A stretch of 19,669 nt of DNA from Erysipelotrichaceae bacterium (GCA_017418585.1 JAFONG010000029.1:1-19669), one strand, 5' to 3'. Counted from the first letter of the stretch, positions 6,330-13,585 are shown. Notes: a model not told the origin generated them from the sequence alone. Numbers and translations: made by a program.

Positions 6330-7730
6330 TTATTCAGCTTTGCCAGCTGGGTTTAAAGCCTGCTTCTCTAATGCAGCATGGATCTTGTCCATGTTCTTCT
6401 TCAGAACGAAGTAGAGTACTGCGAAGACAGCGAGCTCGATAGCGATACCGACCCAACCGAACAGTTCTGCCAGTTTGAACAGAATGAAGCCTACAGGCTG
6501 ACCGATGATGATGTATGAAGTAACCATCATACCAGCGGCACTTTCGCCACCGACTGACTTAACAACGGCGTCGAATGTAGGACCACATAATGTACAGATA
6601 TACAGGAATACAACACAGACTAATGCGCCACCGATAACGGATTTAACAACGTTACCGTTTGCCATGGCAACCATTGGCTGGATGCAGTAAGGAATAGCAA
6701 CCAGGTCAACGACTGGTAAGCACTGGTTTCCTGGAAGAATGAATGACAGGAACAGAGCGATTGGCATACAGAGCAGACCGGAAATCAGCGTAGCTGTTTC
6801 GCCGTAGCCTGTAGCGTCGTTAACTGCCAGATACCATTCGCCAGAGAAGCCCTTGGTAGCCTGCTTAGAAGCCTGAGTCATAGCTGTGAATGCACCGGAG
6901 AAAATAGCGGAAATTCTTGGGAATACGGACATGACTGCAGAAGTAGCAATACCGCATGTCAGAATTTCGCCCCAGGCAGCCAGTTCACCAATACGGGTCA
7001 GGTTTCCAACGAAACCGATGATCAGACCAAGGATCAGACCTAATGTCATTGGTTCACCGATGAAGCCGAGTTTCTTCTTGATAGCAACTGGGTCTGCTTC
7101 AATCTTGTATAAGCCTAACTTGTTCAGCAGCCAGTTAACAGGAATAGCAACGACACAGATTGTTGCTGTATGTAATGAAGCGATAGAGCAGCCTGGATAG
7201 CCATAGTATGTTGACCATCTCTTAGCAATAACTTCTGTCAGTAACAGAGTGTAGATCTGCTGTACGATCATTGTAGCAACAGCGAGTGCCATGTTCTGAG
7301 TCAGGACATAAATCATTGAACCCCAGCACATGTAAGAGTAGTTGTTCCACAAGTCACCAGCCTGGAAGACATTAGTGAAATGAGTAAGGAACAGAATAAC
7401 CTGAAGTGCGATACAGATGGCGATGAATACCATGCCGGCCTGTGTTGAGTACGCAACAACAGAAGTGTTTGGCCAACCTAAGTCATAAACAGGAAGGTTA
7501 ATACCGGAAGCATTAATCATTCTGTCGATAACAGGGTTGATAACTCCGCCATAGGAGCCGATAACCAACGAGAAGCCTTCAAGACCTACACCTGCAGAAA
7601 GTGCTGATGTAAATGCCTTAGCTGGTTTAACTTTGAATGCCAGGTTAATCGCAAACATGATAACCGGTACAAAGACGGCAGCTGGGAAAGTATCAAAGAA
7701 GGCCTTTAAAGCGCTAAAAAATCCTTGCAT
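6330..7730 (-). CDS. PTS permease IIC component, galactitol (GatC/SgcC) family
   Basis: 466 residues of highly hydrophobic protein with about 10-12 predicted membrane spans. It starts with an amphipathic helix (FFSALKAFFDTFPAAVFVPVIMF) and ends with a short charged tail. Family-typical pieces are AFTSALSAGVGLEGFSLV near residue 40, a conserved aspartate/tryptophan segment YDLGWPNTSVVAYS near 85, and TGYGETATL near 310. It has no fused IIB domain; the separate IIB gene is 24 nt upstream, as in gat operons. It transports and phosphorylates its substrate at the membrane. GatC relatives handle galactitol, other polyols, and pentitol- or ascorbate-like sugars, so a polyol or sugar acid fits but cannot be fixed. 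A strong SD (GGGGAG) precedes the start. By eye, codon use (GCT/GCA, ACT, GTA, GGT) is more biased than in neighbouring enzyme genes and closer to the ribosomal genes, suggesting strong expression. Confidence 0.92.
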   Translation of the reverse strand: MQGFFSALKAFFDTFPAAVFVPVIMFAINLAFKVKPAKAFTSALSAGVGLEGFSLVIGSYGGVINPVIDRMINASGINLPVYDLGWPNTSVVAYSTQAGMVFIAICIALQVILFLTHFTNVFQAGDLWNNYSYMCWGSMIYVLTQNMALAVATMIVQQIYTLLLTEVIAKRWSTYYGYPGCSIASLHTATICVVAIPVNWLLNKLGLYKIEADPVAIKKKLGFIGEPMTLGLILGLIIGFVGNLTRIGELAAWGEILTCGIATSAVMSVFPRISAIFSGAFTAMTQASKQATKGFSGEWYLAVNDATGYGETATLISGLLCMPIALFLSFILPGNQCLPVVDLVAIPYCIQPMVAMANGNVVKSVIGGALVCVVFLYICTLCGPTFDAVVKSVGGESAAGMMVTSYIIIGQPVGFILFKLAELFGWVGIAIELAVFAVLYFVLKKNMDKIHAALEKQALNPAGKAE

Positions 7731-7754
7731 ATTTTTTCTCCCCTTTTACTAAAT

Positions 7755-8072
7755 TTATTTGCCCGGATTGATTCCAGCATCACTGAGAATCTGTTTGACA
7801 TTGTCATAGAATTCATCAGTACCCATTCCAGTAATCAATCCGATTGCAGGTACAGCAGGAACGCCATCCAGCTGATCATGATCGATCGGGCTAGCATAAG
7901 CTACGAAATCATGATGCTGTCTAGCTAAGAAGTTAGCCATTTCAGAAGGGTTGCATTCATTTACTTCTACACCCTCATAGCCTTCTTCTTTCAGCCAGTC
8001 AGAAATTGTTTCTGCCAGCATGGAAGAAGTAACAATACCAGAACCACAAACAGTTAAAAATCTAACACCCAT
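7755..8072 (-). CDS. PTS IIB component, GatB type
   Basis: 105 residues, a typical single-domain IIB of the lactose/galactitol fold. The phosphocysteine is Cys9 in the P-loop VCGSGIVTSSM, which begins straight after the first beta strand. It accepts phosphate from IIA and passes it to the sugar bound by IIC. AAGGAGG lies 8 nt before the ATG. It lies between IIA (48-nt gap) and IIC (24-nt gap), so the three genes form a complete, separately encoded GatABC-like transporter. Confidence 0.92.
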   Translation of the reverse strand: MGVRFLTVCGSGIVTSSMLAETISDWLKEEGYEGVEVNECNPSEMANFLARQHHDFVAYASPIDHDQLDGVPAVPAIGLITGMGTDEFYDNVKQILSDAGINPGK

Positions 8073-8102
8073 ATTAATATTCCTCCTTCATTATTATATG
8101 GT

Positions 8103-8121
8103 AGTGAACTCTCTGTTCACT
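8103..8121 (-). other. Small hairpin between IIA and IIB genes
   Basis: AGTGAAC (8103-8109) and GTTCACT (8115-8121) form a perfect 7-bp stem around a 5-nt loop, starting in the IIA stop codon. No T-run follows on the operon strand. It ends about 20 nt before the IIB Shine-Dalgarno. Probably an mRNA structure that separates the two cistrons, not a terminator. Confidence 0.55.
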
Positions 8122-8570
8122 TAATTAAAGACGTCTTTGACTGCCTCGTATACTTCATCAACAGTCTTGAGATCTTTAATTCTTGCCAGTCTTTCAGGGT
8201 CCTGAATCAGCATCATGATCTTTCTCAAAGTTCCGATCTGCTGTTTCGGGTCCGTTACAGCCAACATGAAGATGACCTGAGGATGCAGCGTGATCTCAGG
8301 AGAACCCATCTGCTGCCACTCGACAGGATGTGCCAGAATGGCAATGCCTACTGCCGGCTCATTCACGTGTTCCGCAAACGTATGAGGTGTTGCGATATCG
8401 AAAGCCTTTGCCGGTAATGCCGTCGGATAATTCGCTTCTCTGTCTACCAGAGCCTGCGGATAAGTCTCTTTGGCAACGCCGACATTAACAAATTCCTGTC
8501 CCATTGTCATCAGGACTTCTTTGCAGCTTGCACAATCCAAACCAATTTTAATCAAGTCTTTTCTTAACAT
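8121..8570 (-). CDS. PTS IIA component, fructose/mannitol/galactitol type
   Basis: 149 residues. The phosphohistidine is His63 in the motif DIATPHTFAEHV, the usual EIIA type 2 arrangement. Acidic and hydrophobic segments on either side fit the fold (PAVGIAILAHPVEW, then VIFMLAVTDPKQQIG, where PTS EIIA domains read LLA..D...H). It takes phosphate from HPr and hands it to IIB. Two ATGs lie close together. The one at 8570 is preferred because GGAGG lies 7 nt ahead of it; for the ATG at 8576 the SD would touch the start codon. It is the first structural gene after the regulator, with 101 nt between them that hold a likely promoter and two operator-like repeats. Confidence 0.9.
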   Translation of the reverse strand: MLRKDLIKIGLDCASCKEVLMTMGQEFVNVGVAKETYPQALVDREANYPTALPAKAFDIATPHTFAEHVNEPAVGIAILAHPVEWQQMGSPEITLHPQVIFMLAVTDPKQQIGTLRKIMMLIQDPERLARIKDLKTVDEVYEAVKDVFN

Positions 8571-8598
8571 ATTCATCCCTCCACGCAGATATACTACT

Positions 8599-8627
8599 AT
8601 TTTAAAAATATACTCTTATACTTCTAA
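8599..8627 (-). promoter_or_regulatory. Candidate activator-dependent promoter of the PTS genes
   Basis: On the minus strand, TTAGAA (8627-8622) and TAAAAT (8604-8599) are 17 bp apart in a very AT-rich stretch ahead of the IIA gene. The -10 is good and the -35 poor, as expected where an activator helps RNA polymerase. The predicted start near 8592 leaves a leader of about 20 nt. The operator-like repeats would then be centred at roughly -55 and -76. No terminator separates the regulator gene from this point, so read-through from the regulator promoter is also possible. Confidence 0.5.
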
Positions 8628-8641
8628 AATAAAGTCTGTTG

Positions 8642-8672
8642 TCTGCACAAATCCGATCCGCTTTTGCACAAT
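8642..8672 (-). promoter_or_regulatory. Two direct repeats ATTTGTGCAGA / ATTGTGCAAAA, likely operator
   Basis: Minus-strand copies lie at 8652-8642 (ATTTGTGCAGA) and 8672-8662 (ATTGTGCAAAA). Their GTGC cores are 21 bp apart, two helical turns. The same word, ATTTGTGCAAAA, occurs at 10688-10677 ahead of the regulator gene. The upstream copy abuts the regulator's stop codon. Their positions ahead of a weak promoter fit binding by the neighbouring PRD activator. Related words also occur inside coding sequence at 9420-9430 and 8528-8536, so the repeat alone is not proof. Confidence 0.55.
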
Positions 8673-10627
8673 CAGTAAACGGCAATGATCGAGAGTATGA
8701 TGTCATAGATCTCGCTGCTGCTTTCGGCTTTTTCAATCAGCTGATTCAGCTCATCGCTTTTGAGCAGAACGCTTAATCCGCTCAAAATAAAATGGTGGTC
8801 AAACCGGTTAATCGGCGTGATTACGAAAATCTTCGATATCTCGTGACCATCTACCATTATTTTATTTTTCAGCCTCGTGAAAGTCAATCCCAGTCTATGT
8901 GCGTGTTCGATGTTCGCATGGCCCAGCAGATAGCCGTTCCGGTAGACCATGTAGAAGCCGTACCTGTCGATGTTTTCTTCAATATAGGTGCTGTAGTCCT
9001 CATCGATAAAACCGTCTTTTGCCAGCGGTTCGCAGGCTTCTTTCAGCAGCTTGCGCCAGTCGGCATCCTTTTCGTTGTCCGTGATCCAGACATATTCCGG
9101 CTTGAAGATCTCTTTCAGAGAACCGCTGTTGCCGATTTCTTCTTTGGCCATGTCTGCAGAAGGACTTCTCTCCGTATTCTTCTCCGCCATGATCTCGTTG
9201 ACCGCACCTACGATCATTCCGCGGTCTTCTTTCGTCACAAAGGAGCTGATCTGATAGACCTTGGTCTTTTTCTTTTTCTCGAAGCGTACCGTGGAGATGA
9301 TCAGATCGACATCATAGTCGTTCTCCAGATATTCTTCCGCACTGACGCAGCCGATGACCTTGATCCTTGAATCGATATCCTCGATCTCGCTTTTCAGCAG
9401 GTAGGAAGTAGAAAGGCCGATTGCACAAATGATCAGGGTCCTGATATACGGGATCTGCTTGCTCAGCTTGATCGCATAACCGGCATAGTAAAGCGTCAGG
9501 AAACCGATTTCGCTGTCGTTTATCGGCATGCCAAGTTCCTGTTCCAGAACCTGTACGGTCTTCTTGACGATCATAAAATAATCGTCGTACTTGCTTCGGA
9601 TCTCGGAAATCAGCGGATTGTTGATGCAGACGCCGTACTTGTAACGCAAAAAGGCGGAATCGATGTGTTTTGCCAGAGATGCGACCAGATCTTCGCTGTC
9701 GATCTTGATGGAGCTGTAAAGATAGAATACATCGTTCATCTTTCTTGCCAGATCGGTTGCATATTCAAGGTCCACGAAAGGATGCTCCCGGGAAATCAGG
9801 GAACAGGACAGATAGGTGGAGACCCATCTCTTTTCGGTTTCCGGAAGATCCTTGAATTCCTTGCAGACAAAAGCGTATTCTTCAGCCGTCTGTTCTACCG
9901 GCAGCAGATCATTCTGCTTATCCTGAGCGATCCCTTTCTTGCTTTGCATGTACTTGGCGATCACAAAGGCGATTGCCAGCAGGGACATGTCGTAGTAGTT
10001 GTGGCTGTCCTTGGCGATCTTTTTCAGTTTATTGTAGTACTTCCTGATCTGCAGCGTTTCGTTGATGAAGGTGGAGCCGAGCCATTCTTTGGAAGTGATG
10101 ATCTCGTAGATATTCGCAAAGAAATAGAAGAAAGCCTTCCGGATATTGTATTCATCTCCTTCCAGAGAGTAGCCCGTTCTGGTATCGAAGCCGATGTTGA
10201 TATCGAAATGCGAAATGATGCTTTTTATTTCGTTGATATCGCTGATGACCGTGAAACGGCTGACCCGGAAGAGCTCTTCGTAGGTCTTGATGTTGTATTT
10301 CCTGGAAGATGCATAAAGGGTCGCAAAGATGATGGAATATCTTTCGATCTGACCCAGGGAAAAGATCTCCTCGCTCGGAGCTTTCTTGTAGTAGTTCAGC
10401 AGCAGTTTCTTCTGCTGATGATTGAGTCTGATCCCTTTTCCGTATACCGTCGAGATCTCTTCTCCGTCAAGGTAACGCAGTGTGGCGTTGATATCGGAGA
10501 TGATGTAATAGATGCTGCGCTTTGATGAATCCAGAAAATCGGCGATCTCTTCCACGCTGACATAGTCGTTGCTGTCGACAAGCAGTTTTACGGCGGCCAG
10601 AAAGCGGTCGTTGGCACTCAGTTTCAT
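8672..10627 (-). CDS. PRD-domain transcriptional regulator with IIB- and IIA-like PTS domains
   Basis: 651 residues from the ATG at 10627. Residues 1-60 form a winged helix (VSVEEIADFLDSSKRSIYYIISDIN), and a second HTH-like/Mga region covers about 105-165. PRD1 spans roughly 195-285 (His209, His282) and PRD2 roughly 305-390 (AKHIDSAFLRYKYG, His321). A IIB-like domain covers 395-450 with Cys401 in ICAIGLSTS. A IIA-like domain covers about 510-651 with His570/575/577 in LLGHANIEHAHRLGL. This is the MtlR/LicR layout: DNA-binding activators whose activity depends on phosphorylation by HPr and by the cognate IIB. The upstream in-frame ATG at 10684 was rejected because it adds 19 residues unlike the family and would overlap the operator-like word; the SD before 10627 is only fair (GGGAAAAGAG). 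It most likely activates the PTS/RLP operon when the sugar drains phosphate from the transporter. Confidence 0.92.
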   Translation of the reverse strand: MKLSANDRFLAAVKLLVDSNDYVSVEEIADFLDSSKRSIYYIISDINATLRYLDGEEISTVYGKGIRLNHQQKKLLLNYYKKAPSEEIFSLGQIERYSIIFATLYASSRKYNIKTYEELFRVSRFTVISDINEIKSIISHFDINIGFDTRTGYSLEGDEYNIRKAFFYFFANIYEIITSKEWLGSTFINETLQIRKYYNKLKKIAKDSHNYYDMSLLAIAFVIAKYMQSKKGIAQDKQNDLLPVEQTAEEYAFVCKEFKDLPETEKRWVSTYLSCSLISREHPFVDLEYATDLARKMNDVFYLYSSIKIDSEDLVASLAKHIDSAFLRYKYGVCINNPLISEIRSKYDDYFMIVKKTVQVLEQELGMPINDSEIGFLTLYYAGYAIKLSKQIPYIRTLIICAIGLSTSYLLKSEIEDIDSRIKVIGCVSAEEYLENDYDVDLIISTVRFEKKKKTKVYQISSFVTKEDRGMIVGAVNEIMAEKNTERSPSADMAKEEIGNSGSLKEIFKPEYVWITDNEKDADWRKLLKEACEPLAKDGFIDEDYSTYIEENIDRYGFYMVYRNGYLLGHANIEHAHRLGLTFTRLKNKIMVDGHEISKIFVITPINRFDHHFILSGLSVLLKSDELNQLIEKAESSSEIYDIILSIIAVY

Positions 10628-10657
10628 TCTCTTTTCCCGTCTTTCCTCAATCTTTAT

Positions 10658-10688
10658 TCTATATGAATAATACCCGTTTTGCACAAAT
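10658..10688 (-). promoter_or_regulatory. Candidate promoter and operator of the regulator gene
   Basis: On the minus strand, ATTTGTGCAAAA (10688-10677) contains TTGTGC as a possible -35. It is followed after 17 bp by TATAGA (10663-10658). The regulator start codon is 31 nt further on. The word is the same as the repeats ahead of the PTS genes, so the regulator may control its own gene. Overlap of the word with the -35 would suit autorepression more than activation. TATTAT at about 10672-10667 is an alternative -10. Confidence 0.45.
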
Positions 10689-10696
10689 GAAACGCA

Positions 10697-10732
10697 AAGA
10701 AAAAAGACTGCCGCACTGATGCAACAGTCTTT
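10697..10732 (-). terminator. Rho-independent terminator of the rplM-rpsI operon
   Basis: On the minus strand, AAAGACTGTTGCA pairs with TGCGGCAGTCTTT around a TCAG tetraloop. This is a 13-bp stem with two G-U pairs, followed by TTTC. It lies 17 nt after the rpsI stop and directly before the regulator promoter, so it isolates the ribosomal operon from the sugar operon. Confidence 0.9.
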
Positions 10733-10748
10733 CTGCGTAATTCCAGAA

Positions 10749-11153
10749 TTAACGCTTAGAGTACTGAGGTCTTCTACGAGCTCCTCTTAAACCGTACTTC
10801 TTACGTTCCTTGACACGAGAATCACGAGTCAAGAAGCCTGCTTTCTTCAATACAGGTCTGAAGTCTTCACCGACTTCCAGCAATGCACGGGCAATCGCAT
10901 GACGCATCGCACCGGCCTGACCTGTCATACCGCCGCCGTAGACGTTGATATAGATGTCATACTGACCTTCCGTACCAGTTTCTACCAGCGGAGATTTTAC
11001 GACCATTCTAAGGATCTCCTGAGGGAGATATTCTTCGAGAGTCTTTTCACCGACGTTGATCTTACCTGTACCAGGTGTCATGTAGGCACGCGCTACAGAA
11101 GATTTACGTCTTCCCGTTCCAAGGTAAGTGACATTTGTTTTCTTTTTAGGCAT
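10749..11153 (-). CDS. rpsI: 30S ribosomal protein S9
   Basis: 134 residues, the full family length. It shows the S9 signatures LGTGRRKSSVARAY near residue 10, GGGMTGQAGAMRHAIARAL near 74, LTRDSRVKERKKYG near 108, and the conserved basic tail GARRRPQYSKR that reaches toward P-site tRNA. The start follows TAAGGAG with 7 nt spacing and lies 11 nt after the rplM stop, the normal L13-S9 operon order. A strong terminator follows. Confidence 0.98.
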   Translation of the reverse strand: MPKKKTNVTYLGTGRRKSSVARAYMTPGTGKINVGEKTLEEYLPQEILRMVVKSPLVETGTEGQYDIYINVYGGGMTGQAGAMRHAIARALLEVGEDFRPVLKKAGFLTRDSRVKERKKYGLRGARRRPQYSKR

Positions 11154-11164
11154 TGTGTTTCTCC

Positions 11165-11593
11165 TTATTTAAGCTCAATCGGTTTTTGAGCGGCATGAGG
11201 ATGCTCAGCACCTTCATAAACATACAAGTGGGTTCTCATCTTGTCGCCCAGCTTGTTGTGTGGAAGCATACCTTGGACTGCTTTTTCCACTAACTCAACA
11301 GGATAGTCTCTCTTCATCTCGCCGATCGGTCTGGCTTTCAGTCCGCCCGGGAACATAGAATGATGATAGTAGATCTTCTTGTTTTCCTGATCGCCTGTAT
11401 AGACGACCTTTGCAGCATTCGTAATGATTACGTAATCGCCGCAGTCGACATTCGGTGTGAAAGTCGGTTTGTGCTTTCCTCTTAAGATAGCGGCACACTG
11501 TGTTGCCAGTCTACCCAGAGTCTTTCCGCTCGCATCGACTACATACCAGTCTTTTTTGACATCTGCTGGTTTCAGCATAGTTGTCTGACGCAT
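11165..11593 (-). CDS. rplM: 50S ribosomal protein L13
   Basis: 142 residues, full length. Family hallmarks are the opening MRQTTM...KKDWYVVDASGKTLGRLA, the central GDYVIITNAAKVVYTG, and HHSMFPGGLKARPIGE with VQGMLPHNKLG. It is an early-assembling protein of the large subunit. The SD AAGGAG lies 8 nt before the ATG. A consensus-like promoter lies about 55 nt upstream, with a short leader hairpin between that could be an autoregulatory L13 site. Confidence 0.98.
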   Translation of the reverse strand: MRQTTMLKPADVKKDWYVVDASGKTLGRLATQCAAILRGKHKPTFTPNVDCGDYVIITNAAKVVYTGDQENKKIYYHHSMFPGGLKARPIGEMKRDYPVELVEKAVQGMLPHNKLGDKMRTHLYVYEGAEHPHAAQKPIELK

Positions 11594-11606
11594 ATTTTTT
11601 CTCCTT

Positions 11607-11625
11607 TGTAGTTTCCGGGGCTACA
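11607..11625 (-). promoter_or_regulatory. Leader hairpin ahead of rplM, possible L13 autoregulation site
   Basis: On the minus strand TGTAG (11625-11621) and CTACA (11611-11607) form a 5-bp stem around CCCCGGAAA. The stem ends one base before the Shine-Dalgarno AAAGGAG. Bacillota often carry an L13 leader in this place, bound by L13 itself. I cannot verify the match to that family, and the stem is short. Confidence 0.35.
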
Positions 11626-11629
11626 TTTT

Positions 11630-11671
11630 AAAAAAATAAGGCAATGATTATTATATGTTATTTTGCCTTAT
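11630..11671 (-). terminator. Terminator of the DUF975/CmpB-like gene, overlapping the rplM promoter
   Basis: On the minus strand ATAAGGCAA (11671-11663) pairs with TTGCCTTAT (11644-11636) across an 18-nt AT-rich loop. It is followed by seven T's (11636-11630). The stem is 9 bp with only three GC pairs, so it is of moderate strength. The loop contains the -10 box of the rplM promoter. Confidence 0.65.
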
Positions 11672-11678
11672 AATTCAA
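11650..11678 (-). promoter_or_regulatory. Promoter of rplM-rpsI
   Basis: On the minus strand the -35 is TTGAAT (11678-11673) and the -10 is a perfect TATAAT (11655-11650), 17 bp apart, the optimum for the vegetative sigma factor. The predicted transcript start is near 11643, giving a leader of about 50 nt. The predicted start falls inside the right arm of the upstream gene's terminator. Confidence 0.85.
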
Positions 11679-11715
11679 CAGTATTTCCGCTTTATTTCAA
11701 GTTTTTTCGGCAGGA

Positions 11716-13536
11716 TCAGATCCTGTGATTTTCTGCTGTTTTATAGCCGTAGTCGGTAATGCCTTTACCGGTATTCGGATGAATGAAAGAATAGACGGAG
11801 TCGATACCGAAAAGCACCAGCAGTATCAGGCTGACCGGAATCAGGATCTGCTTTTTTGCCTTCTTCAGTCTGTCGTCGATCAAAGGCGCTCCGATATAGA
11901 CGATCGCCATGCCTCCCAGCATGAATACGAGCAGCCCTTCCGCACAGATACGGCCATGCAGATTGATGAAGTAGCCGGAATAGTCCCACCAGCGGATTCC
12001 CTTGCTAAGCTCCAGGAACCAGTGTGTGAAGTATTCGACCGTACCGCACAAAAGCACCGTCAGAAGAGCGTGCAGCAATGGACGGTTACGGAATCTGAAC
12101 AGCAGCATAAGGATCAGAACAGCACCGAAGCCGTAGATCGGCAGCCAAGGTCCCTGCAGGAATCCTCTGTTGACAAAGCTTCCTGTTTCAACGATATGCA
12201 GCATGACTTCCCAGATCCAGCCGACCGTGCAGAAGATAAAGAACATGACAACGATAGACAGCAGAGAATAATGCCTCATGTAATGGAGATGTTCCAGACG
12301 CGGATCATGGGCACTTTCCGGAATCGTATAAAGTCTGTCCGGATACTGTTTCAGATCCAGGATCTGATGATATTCCCGTATCTTCTCTTCCTGCTCGATG
12401 GCGGTATTGTACAGATCTTCGTCCTTGTCGTATTTCCAGATGATTCCCAGCACATTCTCTACAAAGCCTCTTAGTCCGGTGTGCCGCAGATCTCTGACAT
12501 CGATCTCGTCCGTCATGATGTCGATGACATCCTCATAAACGGACTCAACGGTCCTGTAGTCTGGTTTCTGCGAGAGATAGACATCATTCATCAGGCCGGC
12601 ATAGGAAGCGCCGTTCTGTTTTGCCAGCTCTCTAAGATGGAAATAGTACTGCACATAGGTAGCTTCCCGGAACGGGTTGGCATACAGGATATCGCTTAGT
12701 CCTAATGTCAGATGACCAAGCAGATACCAGAGAACAAACGACATGTCTACCTTGAACATCTCCCACTTATGGCCGTACATCATGCGCTTGGACAGCTTTC
12801 TTGCCTCGGAAGGTCTGATATCAGGATTTTCGGCCGTGATATACGGAACCATGAAGAAAGAATAATGGGCGATCGGTGCACCGATGACAGTAAGATTGTA
12901 TAAGAACTGGATCAGACCTGTGGTCAGCATCGTAAGACTGCCTTTTATAACCTTTCTGACTTTGAAAAGGAAAAGGAATCTGGAAGTGCCGACCTTATCA
13001 TAGAGATAGGATTCCAGGAAGATCCTGCGGAAAGCGATTCGGTATGTATAGCGGACAAAGAAAGTTATGCCGGCCAGGATCGCGGCCGTAAGAATGATGA
13101 ACAGATCGGTAGTCAGTTTCTGCGACTTTACCAGTGAAAGAATCGTCTGATAGATCAGAACAAAGAACTGTCCGCTGCTGATTAGATTGACAAGCTGAGA
13201 GAATACGCCTTTCTGACGTCCCAGTTCGATCTGTCCGATCGTGGTGATCTCGCCTTCTTCGTTTCTGGCGATACTCTCGGCGATCTTGATGCCCTCCGGC
13301 AGATTTCCGCCAAACAGCGAAGCTACAACATCTCCGGCATTAGGAAGACCGATCTGACTGGTTCCGGTCTCGACGACTTCCTTGATCTCTTCAGTTTTCC
13401 TGATTGAAGAAGACGACAAAGAAGAAGAATAGGCCGCACCAAGAAGCGAAGCAAAAAGACATGCCGTGACCAGCAGCAGATAATGTTTCTTCAATGATTG
13501 TTTAGCCTGTTTTTTTGCAGTTTTCCGGTTAAACAT
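11716..13536 (-). CDS. Multi-pass membrane protein, DUF975-like N-terminus with CmpB-like C-terminus
   Basis: 606 residues from the ATG at 13536. The N-terminal half begins with a basic stretch (NRKTAKKQAKQSLKKHY) and a first membrane span. It then has several spans and the polar segments typical of DUF975 proteins (FLFKVRKVIKGSL, then SEARKLSKRMMYGHKWEMF). After a soluble linker of about 100 residues, the last 170 residues resemble the 'putative ABC-transporter type IV' CmpB family. GWIWEVMLHIVETGSFVNRG, GPWLPIYGFGA, EYFTHWFLEL, RWWDYSGYFINLHGRICAEG and several spans mark it. Neither family has a proven activity, and both occur in Bacillota. The ATG has no SD, but TATAAT ends 8 nt before it, so translation is probably leaderless. 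A TTG start at 13545 was rejected because it lies inside that box. It stands as its own transcription unit between two terminators. Confidence 0.82.
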   Translation of the reverse strand: MFNRKTAKKQAKQSLKKHYLLLVTACLFASLLGAAYSSSLSSSSIRKTEEIKEVVETGTSQIGLPNAGDVVASLFGGNLPEGIKIAESIARNEEGEITTIGQIELGRQKGVFSQLVNLISSGQFFVLIYQTILSLVKSQKLTTDLFIILTAAILAGITFFVRYTYRIAFRRIFLESYLYDKVGTSRFLFLFKVRKVIKGSLTMLTTGLIQFLYNLTVIGAPIAHYSFFMVPYITAENPDIRPSEARKLSKRMMYGHKWEMFKVDMSFVLWYLLGHLTLGLSDILYANPFREATYVQYYFHLRELAKQNGASYAGLMNDVYLSQKPDYRTVESVYEDVIDIMTDEIDVRDLRHTGLRGFVENVLGIIWKYDKDEDLYNTAIEQEEKIREYHQILDLKQYPDRLYTIPESAHDPRLEHLHYMRHYSLLSIVVMFFIFCTVGWIWEVMLHIVETGSFVNRGFLQGPWLPIYGFGAVLILMLLFRFRNRPLLHALLTVLLCGTVEYFTHWFLELSKGIRWWDYSGYFINLHGRICAEGLLVFMLGGMAIVYIGAPLIDDRLKKAKKQILIPVSLILLVLFGIDSVYSFIHPNTGKGITDYGYKTAENHRI

Positions 13537-13544
13537 ATACAACA

Positions 13545-13550
13545 ATTATA
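13545..13550 (-). promoter_or_regulatory. -10 box of the DUF975/CmpB-like gene
   Basis: A perfect TATAAT on the minus strand ends 8 nt before the ATG at 13536. No convincing -35 lies at the right distance (best is TTCATT at 18 bp, which is within the preceding terminator). No SD lies between the box and the ATG. The predicted transcript start falls at or beside the start codon. Confidence 0.6.
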
Positions 13551-13563
13551 AACCATCTGCAAT

Positions 13564-13585
13564 AAAAAAATGAAGCCACGCTTCA
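13564..13585 (-). terminator. Rho-independent terminator of the CBS-domain gene
   Basis: On the minus strand TGAAGC (13585-13580) pairs with GCTTCA (13576-13571) around a GTG loop, and then TTTTTTT follows (13570-13564). The first arm includes the stop codon of the CBS gene. The -10 box of the next gene starts 14 bp further on. Confidence 0.85.

Noticed and set aside
9665..10525. 286-codon open frame on the plus strand inside the regulator gene
   Set aside because: It is antisense to a well-recognised PRD regulator, has no SD and resembles no protein family.
10680..10700. Catabolite-responsive element (cre) near the regulator promoter (ATGAAACGCAAAGA)
   Set aside because: It is one base short of the spacing in the cre consensus, so CcpA control is not supported here.
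11711..11725. Palindrome CAGGATCAGATCCTG at the end of the DUF975/CmpB-like gene
   Set aside because: Its one-base loop and lack of a following U-tract on the gene strand make it a poor terminator; most of it is coding sequence and it may be chance.
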